Positions 8,012 through 14,527 of a stretch of 15,109 nucleotides of DNA are shown piece after piece (within the stretch, counting starts at the first letter, position 1; every line of letters begins with the position of its first letter). The notes beneath the pieces were generated by a model, which saw only the letters and a list, made by a program, of their open reading frames with translations, was not told the DNA's origin and searched no databases. The stretch comes from Candidatus Latescibacterota bacterium (GTDB lineage: Bacteria > Latescibacterota > UBA2968). Position numbers and translations under genes: made by a program. Where the stretch lies: positions 1 to 15,109 of the forward strand of contig JABIFK010000276.1 in assembly GCA_018650745.1 (NCBI GenBank). Direction: 5' to 3'.

Positions 8012-9823
8012 ATGAAAACACTCCTCATTCTCATTTGTTTATACATAGCACCCCTTGGGGCACAAACCATACAGCCCCATCAAATCAATACAGAAATGCA
8101 AAAAGCCAGAACATTTGAAACTCAAAATGATCTGGCCAATGCCTTGCGCATCTATGCCAATCTCTATGCCCAATATCCCGCCCGAGGCGATGTCGTTTTA
8201 CGTCTGGAAAACATCTATTCTCGCACAGGGCAACACGCCAAAATTGTACCCCTGTTAAAACAACATCTCAAACAATCTCCCAATGATATCATCACCCATC
8301 TCAAGTTGGGTGATGCCCTCTTCATACTTGAAAAAAAAGATGAGGCTTTTACCCAATGGGAGCACCTCCTAAAAAATGCAACCACGCCCCACGTCTTTAG
8401 ACTTGTTGCTGAAAAATATATCAAAAACAGCGTCTATGATCGTGCAAATACCGTTTATCGCCAAGCACGTCTTATACTAAACTTACCCGATCTCTTTGCC
8501 AAAGAATTGGCCGAGTTGGCCGAACGCCAAACCCATTATACCGAAGCAATCCAAGAGTATTTGATCTTTGTACGCATCAAACCACAATATCGCACAATGA
8601 TTGAAGCACGTCTGCGCGATATTGCAAAAAACACCGAACAACACAATGAAATCTTTGACCTTCTCGCAACCGAAGTTCGCAAATTTCCTACCAATCGCAA
8701 TTACTTGGGTTTGCTCATCGAATATGCATTGCCTGCCAGTTTATCCACTCAAGCACTTCGTATTGTACAAAACACACCCAATTTACCCGCCAACAGTTGG
8801 ACGTATCTCTCGCGCATTGCGCAATATGCATTAGGCCAAAGTAATTTCGAAACCGCCACAGAGGCCTATCAAGCACTCTACGATCACATAGATCGCCCAG
8901 ATGTGCGGGCCCGTGCACTCATTGGTTTGGCACATACCCATGAAAAATCCCAGCAAACAAATTCAGCCCGTCACTATTATCAAGCGGTTATTGATCAATT
9001 TCCCACACGCCCCGAAGCAGACGAAGCACGTTTTTACACCGGGCTTTTCCTGCGAGACTTAGACCACAAACGAAATGCCGCACAAAAGGTCTTTCAAGAA
9101 CTCCTCAACACCAACCGCAAAAACAAATGGCGATATCGCGCTTTTTTTGAACTTGCCGAAAGCTACTTGCAAACCGATCAATTTGAAAAAGCCCAAAACA
9201 CTTGGACCCGTATCCTTGCCGAAAGAAAGATAGGCCCAGAAGCAGCACAAGCCCGTTATTGCCTGGCAGAATCGCACTATTATACAGGAAATTTTCAAGC
9301 TGCCAAAGTGATGCTCAATCTTATACTCACCAAAGATTTGGGGCAAAATGTCGCCAACGATGCAATTGCAAAGCTGGCCCTTATTGAAGAAGGCGAAAAC
9401 AAAGACCTTGAGCAATTAAAACACTACGCCCAAGTTGAACTCATTCTGCGGCAACAAAAATTAAAAGATGCACACACCGCATTTGAAGAACTTCAGAAAC
9501 AACACCCACAAACATTTTTGGCAGACCGCATTTTATATCAACAAGCCACAGTGCTTGAAGAACTCAAACGATATACAGAAGCCATACAACACCACAGAAA
9601 ACTCATTCTCACACAAACAGAGAGCCCCTTGTGCCCACCATCTCAAATGGCCTTGGCCCAAATCTATGAAACACGCCTCAGACAATATCACGAAGCCAAG
9701 CAAGCCTATGAAACGCTCTTGGTCAGATATCCCATCAGTTTTGAAGCAGATTTGGCGCGTGAACGCCTGCGCTTGCTACAAGACAAGATACAAGCCATAG
9801 AAACACCAAAGGAGACGGGATGA
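8012..9823 (+). CDS. Exported TPR-repeat protein
   Basis: The frame opens at 7940 inside the preceding gene. ATG 8012 starts a clean signal peptide (MKTLLILICLYIAPLGAQ) with AAAGAGA 7 bases upstream, giving 603 residues. The mature part is all helical hairpins of the tetratricopeptide type, spread over most of the length, e.g. NDLANALRIYANLYAQYPARGDVVLRLENIY, KYIKNSVYDRANTVYRQARLI, NFETATEAYQALYDH, and near the end RYTEAIQHHRKLI and QYHEAKQAYETLLVRYPISFEADLARERL. Spacing and sequence resemble the YbgF/BamD/TolA-associated type of periplasmic TPR (TPR_6-like). No catalytic motif is visible, so it is probably a scaffold. It shares the ATGA stop/start overlap with the next gene, so the two are translationally coupled and presumably act together. 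Confidence 0.87.
   Translation: MKTLLILICLYIAPLGAQTIQPHQINTEMQKARTFETQNDLANALRIYANLYAQYPARGDVVLRLENIYSRTGQHAKIVPLLKQHLKQSPNDIITHLKLGDALFILEKKDEAFTQWEHLLKNATTPHVFRLVAEKYIKNSVYDRANTVYRQARLILNLPDLFAKELAELAERQTHYTEAIQEYLIFVRIKPQYRTMIEARLRDIAKNTEQHNEIFDLLATEVRKFPTNRNYLGLLIEYALPASLSTQALRIVQNTPNLPANSWTYLSRIAQYALGQSNFETATEAYQALYDHIDRPDVRARALIGLAHTHEKSQQTNSARHYYQAVIDQFPTRPEADEARFYTGLFLRDLDHKRNAAQKVFQELLNTNRKNKWRYRAFFELAESYLQTDQFEKAQNTWTRILAERKIGPEAAQARYCLAESHYYTGNFQAAKVMLNLILTKDLGQNVANDAIAKLALIEEGENKDLEQLKHYAQVELILRQQKLKDAHTAFEELQKQHPQTFLADRILYQQATVLEELKRYTEAIQHHRKLILTQTESPLCPPSQMALAQIYETRLRQYHEAKQAYETLLVRYPISFEADLARERLRLLQDKIQAIETPKETG
9808..9814 (+). promoter_or_regulatory. Ribosome binding site deciding the start at 9820
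   Basis: AAAGGAG lies 5 bases before ATG 9820, which itself overlaps the TPR gene's TGA (ATGA, 9820-9823). This is one of the strongest ribosome sites in the window. It supports 9820 over the in-frame ATGs at 9850 and 9883, despite the unusually long N-terminal leader this start produces. Confidence 0.8.
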
Positions 9824-11184
9824 AGACCCGAAAATCAATAGAACGGCAAATGGCAAATGGCAAGCATGAAACCATTCCTCACATGGGGAATCGGAGTTGG
9901 GCCGTCTGCCGTCTGCGCCTGAGGTGCCTGATTCTTATACTTGCAGCCATTCTTTTGTATTTTCCTCATAACGCGCGCGCCGATAAGCTACTCATTCCAA
10001 TGGACCTGTCACAGACAGACCACTTAAAAGCTTATGGTGTTGCTTTTTGGGCCTTGCAAAAAGGACAACCCGTAGAATGGTTGCTCAATTACAAAGGGGG
10101 CTCATTCCTTATAGATGCGTCCGACGCGCTCATTTTAGAAACGCGTGTGCGTGCCGTCTCTTTTGAGCAAATCACAGAGACGCAAGCTGCGCGCATCTTC
10201 ACCCAAATTGAATCGGCAAATATGAACAGAATGCGGCTTGAAGAAGCGCCCAAAATAGCTGTTTATACGCCCCAAAACAAACAACCCTGGGATGACGCAG
10301 TCACCTTGGCCCTTACCTATGCCGAAATCCCCTACGACACCTTATGGGACGAAGAAGTTTTGGCAGGCAAATTGGATGATTACGATTGGCTCCATTTGCA
10401 CCACGAAGACTTTACGGGCCAATATGGAAAATTTTATAAAAGCCACGGCAACCAAGCATGGTACCGACAGCAACAGGCCCAATTTGAAGCACTCGCCAAA
10501 AAGCTCGGGTTTGCAAAAGTATCGCATCTCAAACGTGCCGTTACAGAAACCATATTATCTTATGTGAGTGATGGCGGGTTCTTATTTGCCATGTGTTCTG
10601 CCACCGATACATTTGACATCTCATTAGCAGCATATAAAACTGACATCGTCCACACCCTTTACGATGGTGATCCCATAGCCCCTCAAGCCCAACAACAATT
10701 GGACTTCTCGCGCACCTTAGCATTTGAAAATTTCAACATTGTGCTTGATCCGCTCGAATACGAATATTCAGACATCGATCTCTCTCCCACAGAAATGCGC
10801 CAAATACGCAATGCAGAACGCGATGCGTTTACGCTCTTTGATTTTTCGGCAAAATATGACCCAGTGCCCACGATGCTCACGCAAAACCACACACCCGTTG
10901 TGCCCGGTTTTTTAGGACAGACCACCGCATTTAAAAAGAGCAAACTGAAAAAATCAATCACCGTAATGGGACACATTCCCAGCAAAGATCATGTCAAATA
11001 TATTCATGGCAACATGGGGCAAGGCACCTTTACCTTTTATGCAGGACATGACCCCGAAGACTATCAACACTTTGTCAACGACCCACCAACACAGTTGGCA
11101 TTGCACAAAAATTCGGCAGGTTATCGCCTTATTTTGAACAACATTCTTTTTCCTGCAGCAAAGAAACAAAAACGAAAAACTTAA
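9820..11184 (+). CDS. Exported amidotransferase-like protein of the family often labelled 'asparagine synthetase B'
   Basis: The product is 454 residues: about 31 residues of polar leader, a hydrophobic core (LRCLILILAAILLYF), a cut near NARA, then LLIPMDLSQTDHLKAYGVAFWALQKGQPVEWLLNYKGGSF. The body matches my recollection of Bacteroidetes/Gemmatimonadetes proteins carried in databases as asparagine synthetase B. It has neither the Cys2 glutaminase N-terminus nor the SGGxDS PP-loop of true AsnB, so that name is almost certainly wrong. It does have GGFLFAMCSATDTFD, with Cys259 in a nucleophile-elbow-like setting, and near the C-terminus FYAGHDPEDY (His410, Glu413), resembling the HxE of class I glutamine amidotransferases. 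A periplasmic hydrolase or ligand-binding role is inferred; the substrate is unknown. Start 9820 is fixed by the coupled ribosome site. Two heptamer repeats lie within codons 9-33. MoxR follows after 68 bases. Confidence 0.82.
   Translation: MKTRKSIERQMANGKHETIPHMGNRSWAVCRLRLRCLILILAAILLYFPHNARADKLLIPMDLSQTDHLKAYGVAFWALQKGQPVEWLLNYKGGSFLIDASDALILETRVRAVSFEQITETQAARIFTQIESANMNRMRLEEAPKIAVYTPQNKQPWDDAVTLALTYAEIPYDTLWDEEVLAGKLDDYDWLHLHHEDFTGQYGKFYKSHGNQAWYRQQQAQFEALAKKLGFAKVSHLKRAVTETILSYVSDGGFLFAMCSATDTFDISLAAYKTDIVHTLYDGDPIAPQAQQQLDFSRTLAFENFNIVLDPLEYEYSDIDLSPTEMRQIRNAERDAFTLFDFSAKYDPVPTMLTQNHTPVVPGFLGQTTAFKKSKLKKSITVMGHIPSKDHVKYIHGNMGQGTFTFYAGHDPEDYQHFVNDPPTQLALHKNSAGYRLILNNILFPAAKKQKRKT
9845..9864 (+). 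repeat. GGCARAY heptamer repeat inside a coding 5' end
   Basis: GGCAAAT (9845-9851) and GGCAAAT (9852-9858) are followed by a partial GGCAAG (9859-9864). They are read as part of the N-terminal leader (QMANGKH) of the amidotransferase-like gene, before its signal-peptide core. Confidence 0.7.
9901..9916 (-). repeat. GGCARAY heptamer repeat, inverted orientation
   Basis: GCCGTCT occurs twice in tandem (9901-9907, 9908-9914), then GC. On the opposite strand this reads as GGCAGAC-type units. It lies 36 bases after the + strand copies at 9845-9864 and is also within the coding 5' end. Confidence 0.65.
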
Positions 11185-11252
11185 AAAATTACTCGCATTT
11201 CTCGAAACTTTTTTTATGTTGTCTTGCACAACCAATCTGGTAAGGAACCCAA

Positions 11253-12248
11253 ATGGCCCAAGAACCCACCCAAGAAGACCTCGAAACAGTAGAAGAACTT
11301 AAAACGGCCTACAATCAAATTGTAGGTGAAATTGGCAAAGTCATCATTGGCCAAAAAGAAATTGTCGATCAACTTCTTATTGCACTCCTATGTGGTGGGC
11401 ACGTCTTGTTAGTCGGTGTACCTGGCCTGGCCAAAACACTGCTCATCAGCACATTGGCCCGTGCACTCAACCTGTCGTTCAATCGCATACAATTTACACC
11501 AGACCTCATGCCTTCAGACATAACCGGCACCGAAGTCATCGAAGAAGACCACAGCACAGGTCAAAAAGCCTTTCGGTTTGTCAAAGGTCCCATATTTTCC
11601 AATATCATTCTGGCCGACGAAATCAACCGAACGCCACCCAAAACACAAGCCGCACTCCTACAAGCCATGCAAGAGCATGAAGTGACTGCCAGTGGCGAAA
11701 CCTTTCAGCTCGAAGAACCTTGTTTTGTATTGGCAACACAAAATCCCATTGAACAAGAAGGCACCTACCCACTGCCCGAAGCCCAATTGGATCGTTTCAT
11801 CTTTAACCTGTGGATCGACTACCCCACAGAAGAAGAAGAAAAACAAATTGTCAAAGCCACCACAGGTTTCAAAGCACAAGACGTGCAACCCGTTTTAGAT
11901 GCGGCACAAATAATCAAATTGCAGCAACTCATTCGCAAAGTACCCGTTGCAGACCACATCATAGACTACGCAGTAAAGCTCGTTCGTAAAACACGCCCCA
12001 ACAGCCCCGACGCCCCCGAAGATGTTTCTCGCCTGATCAGTTGGGGAGCCGGGCCACGTGCCTCACAATGCCTTATCATGGGTGCAAAAGCACGCGCCGT
12101 ACTCGAAGGCCGGTATGCCGCATCTATTGACGATGTCAATTTTGTGGCCAAACCTGTCTTACGCCACCGTATGGTCACCAGTTTTAATGCCGAAGCCGAA
12201 GGCATTACCGTTGTTGACCTCATAGACAAATTGCTTAAAAATCAATAA
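11253..12248 (+). CDS. MoxR-family AAA+ ATPase
   Basis: MoxR proteins are cytoplasmic hexameric ATPases that act as chaperones or activators for neighbouring envelope or metal-enzyme systems. This 331-residue protein shows Walker A GVPGLAKT (55-62), the MoxR-typical FTPDLMPSDITG (81-92), Walker B ILADEIN (119-125), sensor 1 LATQNP (160-165) with IEQEGTYPLPEAQLDRF after it (Arg181 as the likely arginine finger), and the lid domain with RKTRPNSPDAPEDVSRLISWGAGPRASQ. Full length; ATG 11253 has AAGGAA 5 bases upstream. It ends the block that begins with the DUF4159 gene. In related operons a DUF58 gene and von Willebrand A genes usually follow moxR; here an ABC ATPase follows instead. Confidence 0.96.
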   Translation: MAQEPTQEDLETVEELKTAYNQIVGEIGKVIIGQKEIVDQLLIALLCGGHVLLVGVPGLAKTLLISTLARALNLSFNRIQFTPDLMPSDITGTEVIEEDHSTGQKAFRFVKGPIFSNIILADEINRTPPKTQAALLQAMQEHEVTASGETFQLEEPCFVLATQNPIEQEGTYPLPEAQLDRFIFNLWIDYPTEEEEKQIVKATTGFKAQDVQPVLDAAQIIKLQQLIRKVPVADHIIDYAVKLVRKTRPNSPDAPEDVSRLISWGAGPRASQCLIMGAKARAVLEGRYAASIDDVNFVAKPVLRHRMVTSFNAEAEGITVVDLIDKLLKNQ

Positions 12249-12263
12249 AACGACACATGTAAA

Positions 12264-12289
12264 TCATCCTCAAAATAGCGTGAGGATGA
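12264..12289. other. Perfect 9-bp stem-loop between moxR and the ABC ATPase gene
   Basis: TCATCCTCA (12264-12272) and TGAGGATGA (12281-12289) pair perfectly around an 8-base loop. The structure sits 16 bases after the moxR stop in an 83-base spacer. It is followed on the + strand by A-rich rather than T-rich sequence, so it is not a classical rho-independent terminator. It may stabilise or end the moxR transcript, or be a dispersed palindrome. Confidence 0.55.
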
Positions 12290-12294
12290 AAAAC

Positions 12295-12315
12295 ATCTGC
12301 CGTCTGCCATTTACC
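12295..12315 (-). repeat. GGCARAY heptamer repeat, three units, inverted
   Basis: ATCTGCC (12295-12301), GTCTGCC (12302-12308) and ATTTACC (12309-12315) are contiguous. On the minus strand they read GGTAAAT, GGCAGAC, GGCAGAT. They follow the stem-loop at 12264-12289 directly, 17 bases before the next start codon. Confidence 0.6.
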
Positions 12316-12331
12316 AGCCGTTAGGATACTT

Positions 12332-13351
12332 ATGCCAACTCCGATTCTCGAAATAGAAGATTTACGCGTACAGTTTCGTACCATCGATGGCCTTGTCACA
12401 GCAGTCAACGGTGTTGATCTCACACTGCATCGCGGCGAAACCGTGGGTTTGGTCGGAGAATCAGGCTCGGGTAAAAGTGTAACCGCCATGAGCATCATGC
12501 GATTGCTGGCTGAACCACCCGCACAAATATCGGGCAGCATTCGCGTGCAAAATAAAAATGGTGACACAATCAACATCACAGACTTAAACCCCGATAGCCC
12601 TCAAATGCAAAGTTTGCGTGGCAATGATATTGCCATGATATTTCAAGAACCGATGCGGGCGCTCTCGCCCGTCTTTACGATAGGCCATCAAGTAGCCGAA
12701 GCCATTTGGTTACACCGCCCGGGTAGCAAAGATCAAGCATTACAAGAAGCCATTCACATGCTCGACCGGGTCGGCATTCCAGACCCAGACCGTCGCGCCC
12801 GTGAATACCCCCATCAACTTTCTGGTGGGCAAAGACAACGTGTGATGATTGCCATGGCCTTGGCTTGTCGCCCAGCCCTCCTCATTGCCGATGAACCCAC
12901 CACCGCATTAGATGTCACAATCCAAGCTCAAATCATGGAACTGCTCAACGAACTGCAAGCCGAATTTAACATTGCCATTTTACTCATCACACACGACTTG
13001 GGCATTGTTGCTGGCACCTGTTCACAAGTCAACGTTATGTATATGGGCCGCATTGTTGAACATGCCGACATTTATACCACATACGAAAACCCGGCCCATC
13101 CTTATACACAAGGGCTGCTCAAAAGCGTACCCGTTCCGGGGCAAGACCACAAAGAACGATTGCCTGCCATTCGAGGTGCCGTGCCCGATCCCACAGATTT
13201 GCCCACAGGATGTGCATTTGGTCCGCGATGCGATTTTTTTCAACCCGGCCTCTGTGATCAAGAAGGCGATGTTGATCTCGTCCAAGTTACTCCCAATCAC
13301 CAGGCACGGTGCTATCGCACAGCAGACACTCACACCGCGTTAACACCATAA
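12332..13351 (+). CDS. Dipeptide/oligopeptide ABC transporter ATP-binding protein (DppD/OppD-like)
   Basis: This 339-residue cytoplasmic nucleotide-binding subunit energises peptide (or nickel) import together with two permeases and a second ATPase. Motifs in order: Walker A GESGSGKS (42-49), Q-loop IFQEPMRALSP, signature LSGGQRQRV (from residue 163), Walker B LLIADEPTTALD, H-loop ITHDLGIV, and the oligo_HPY tail NPAHPYTQGLLKSVP. Four C-terminal Cys (C294, C300, C308, C327) match the arrangement reported to hold a [4Fe-4S] cluster in DppD-type ATPases. ATG 12332 has AGGA 5 bases upstream. No permease, second ATPase or binding protein lies within the window, so its partners must be elsewhere or lost. 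Choice between DppD, OppD and NikD is not possible from sequence alone. Confidence 0.94.
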   Translation: MPTPILEIEDLRVQFRTIDGLVTAVNGVDLTLHRGETVGLVGESGSGKSVTAMSIMRLLAEPPAQISGSIRVQNKNGDTINITDLNPDSPQMQSLRGNDIAMIFQEPMRALSPVFTIGHQVAEAIWLHRPGSKDQALQEAIHMLDRVGIPDPDRRAREYPHQLSGGQRQRVMIAMALACRPALLIADEPTTALDVTIQAQIMELLNELQAEFNIAILLITHDLGIVAGTCSQVNVMYMGRIVEHADIYTTYENPAHPYTQGLLKSVPVPGQDHKERLPAIRGAVPDPTDLPTGCAFGPRCDFFQPGLCDQEGDVDLVQVTPNHQARCYRTADTHTALTP

Positions 13352-13410
13352 ACCATAATGTTTTACCCTCAAAGGTCCGTTGCCACCGCATCTCCCATGA
13401 GGTATTGCTT

Positions 13411-14523
13411 ATGTCTACCCGTTCTCCCTGGATCGTCAGCCGGTCTGTAGACCTCAGTTGCATCACTTTCGGTTGGGCACTTTTTTTCTTTATACCCTAC
13501 CAACTTCCCACCTATGCCACTCAGTTTCACTTTCTCGCAATCACATTTTTTGTTGCACACCGATATTTCACATTTCCGCTTGTATACCTAGACCGTGTTG
13601 AATTTGGTCGGCATCCTATCATTTACACCATCACACCCATCCTTTGCATTTTATTGGTTATTCTGTGTTATTATTTTCGCATTGATGAACCCGAAATGTT
13701 TGCCATATGGTATCTCTTCAACTTCTTTCATTTTGTGCGTCAGAAATATGGCATTTTGCGCATCTATTCCGGCAAAGGCAAATGGGGACACAAACAATTA
13801 GATGAGTGGGTGATTTATTCTTGGTCGTTGGCAGGCTTCTTCTATTTATTTGCTTCTCAAGCCGAAATAGAAGGGCGGTTAATGCACTATCTCAACCTTT
13901 TAGGGGTCGAAGTACTCTATATCGGCATAATAGCCATAACCATAGGTTGGGTTATTTATCAGTGGCAAAGCAAAGAGGGAAAAGTAAAACCAGCATTGCA
14001 ATTTCTCGCAGTAATCGTACTCATTTCTGCCATCAACCCAAGTGCAAATCTGGCCATGCAGGTTGGTTATACAATATCTATAGCGGCAACATTGATTTGG
14101 CTCATTTACGAATGGCGATCTCCCAACCCATTAAATGTTCCCAAACTGCTCTTTTTACTTTCCGTTGTATTTATGTATGGCATTGCGCCCATGTTATCTG
14201 CCGATGCAATGGCCGACAGTACGGCATTTAGCCATGCGGCAGAATATATTGCCATTGTAGGACTCACTGTCCAAAATAAAAAGAGAATTAATGCCAAGAA
14301 TGCACCATTGTTAAGTCTATCTGGCAAACACATTTTATTTTTTACCGTTTTGTTTCTCGTCATCATCAGTTCACTTTTATATGGCCTAAAGCACTTCTTT
14401 TTTACGGGTTTTCTTATATTCACCTACGGCACATCATTTACACACTACATTTTCGACGGTATGATTTGGAAACTTCGTCGCCCATCTGTTGCCCAAGAGG
14501 TGGGTACAACAAGCACAGGATAG
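13411..14523 (+). CDS. Polytopic inner-membrane protein, function unknown
   Basis: The product is 370 residues with about 9-10 hydrophobic segments and short polar loops. The frame extends back to 13309 inside the ABC gene, but ATG 13411 has GAGG 8 bases upstream and gives a natural N-terminus, so it is preferred. Notable polar motifs are FVAHRYFTFPLVYLDR in an early segment, FNFFHFVRQKYGILRIY near the middle, and THYIFDGMIWKLRRP near the C-terminus. I recall HFxRQxYG and HYxxDxxIW patterns in uncharacterised multi-pass proteins of several phyla, but cannot name a family. The buried His residues could suit cofactor or metal binding; that is speculation. The following lipoprotein gene begins 4 bases after its stop, so the two are probably co-expressed. 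Confidence 0.78.
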   Translation: MSTRSPWIVSRSVDLSCITFGWALFFFIPYQLPTYATQFHFLAITFFVAHRYFTFPLVYLDRVEFGRHPIIYTITPILCILLVILCYYFRIDEPEMFAIWYLFNFFHFVRQKYGILRIYSGKGKWGHKQLDEWVIYSWSLAGFFYLFASQAEIEGRLMHYLNLLGVEVLYIGIIAITIGWVIYQWQSKEGKVKPALQFLAVIVLISAINPSANLAMQVGYTISIAATLIWLIYEWRSPNPLNVPKLLFLLSVVFMYGIAPMLSADAMADSTAFSHAAEYIAIVGLTVQNKKRINAKNAPLLSLSGKHILFFTVLFLVIISSLLYGLKHFFFTGFLIFTYGTSFTHYIFDGMIWKLRRPSVAQEVGTTSTG

Positions 14524-14527
14524 AAAC

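Noticed and set aside
9820..11184. True asparagine synthetase
   Set aside because: No N-terminal Cys2 glutaminase and no SGGxDS PP-loop, and the protein carries a signal peptide.
11185..11252. Rho-independent terminator before moxR
   Set aside because: A run of Ts near 11209-11215 follows only a 4-bp possible stem (TTTC/GAAA), too weak to call.
13309..13410. Start of the membrane protein inside the ABC ATPase gene
   Set aside because: The extra 34 residues are polar and overlap another coding frame; GAGG before ATG 13411 supports the shorter form.
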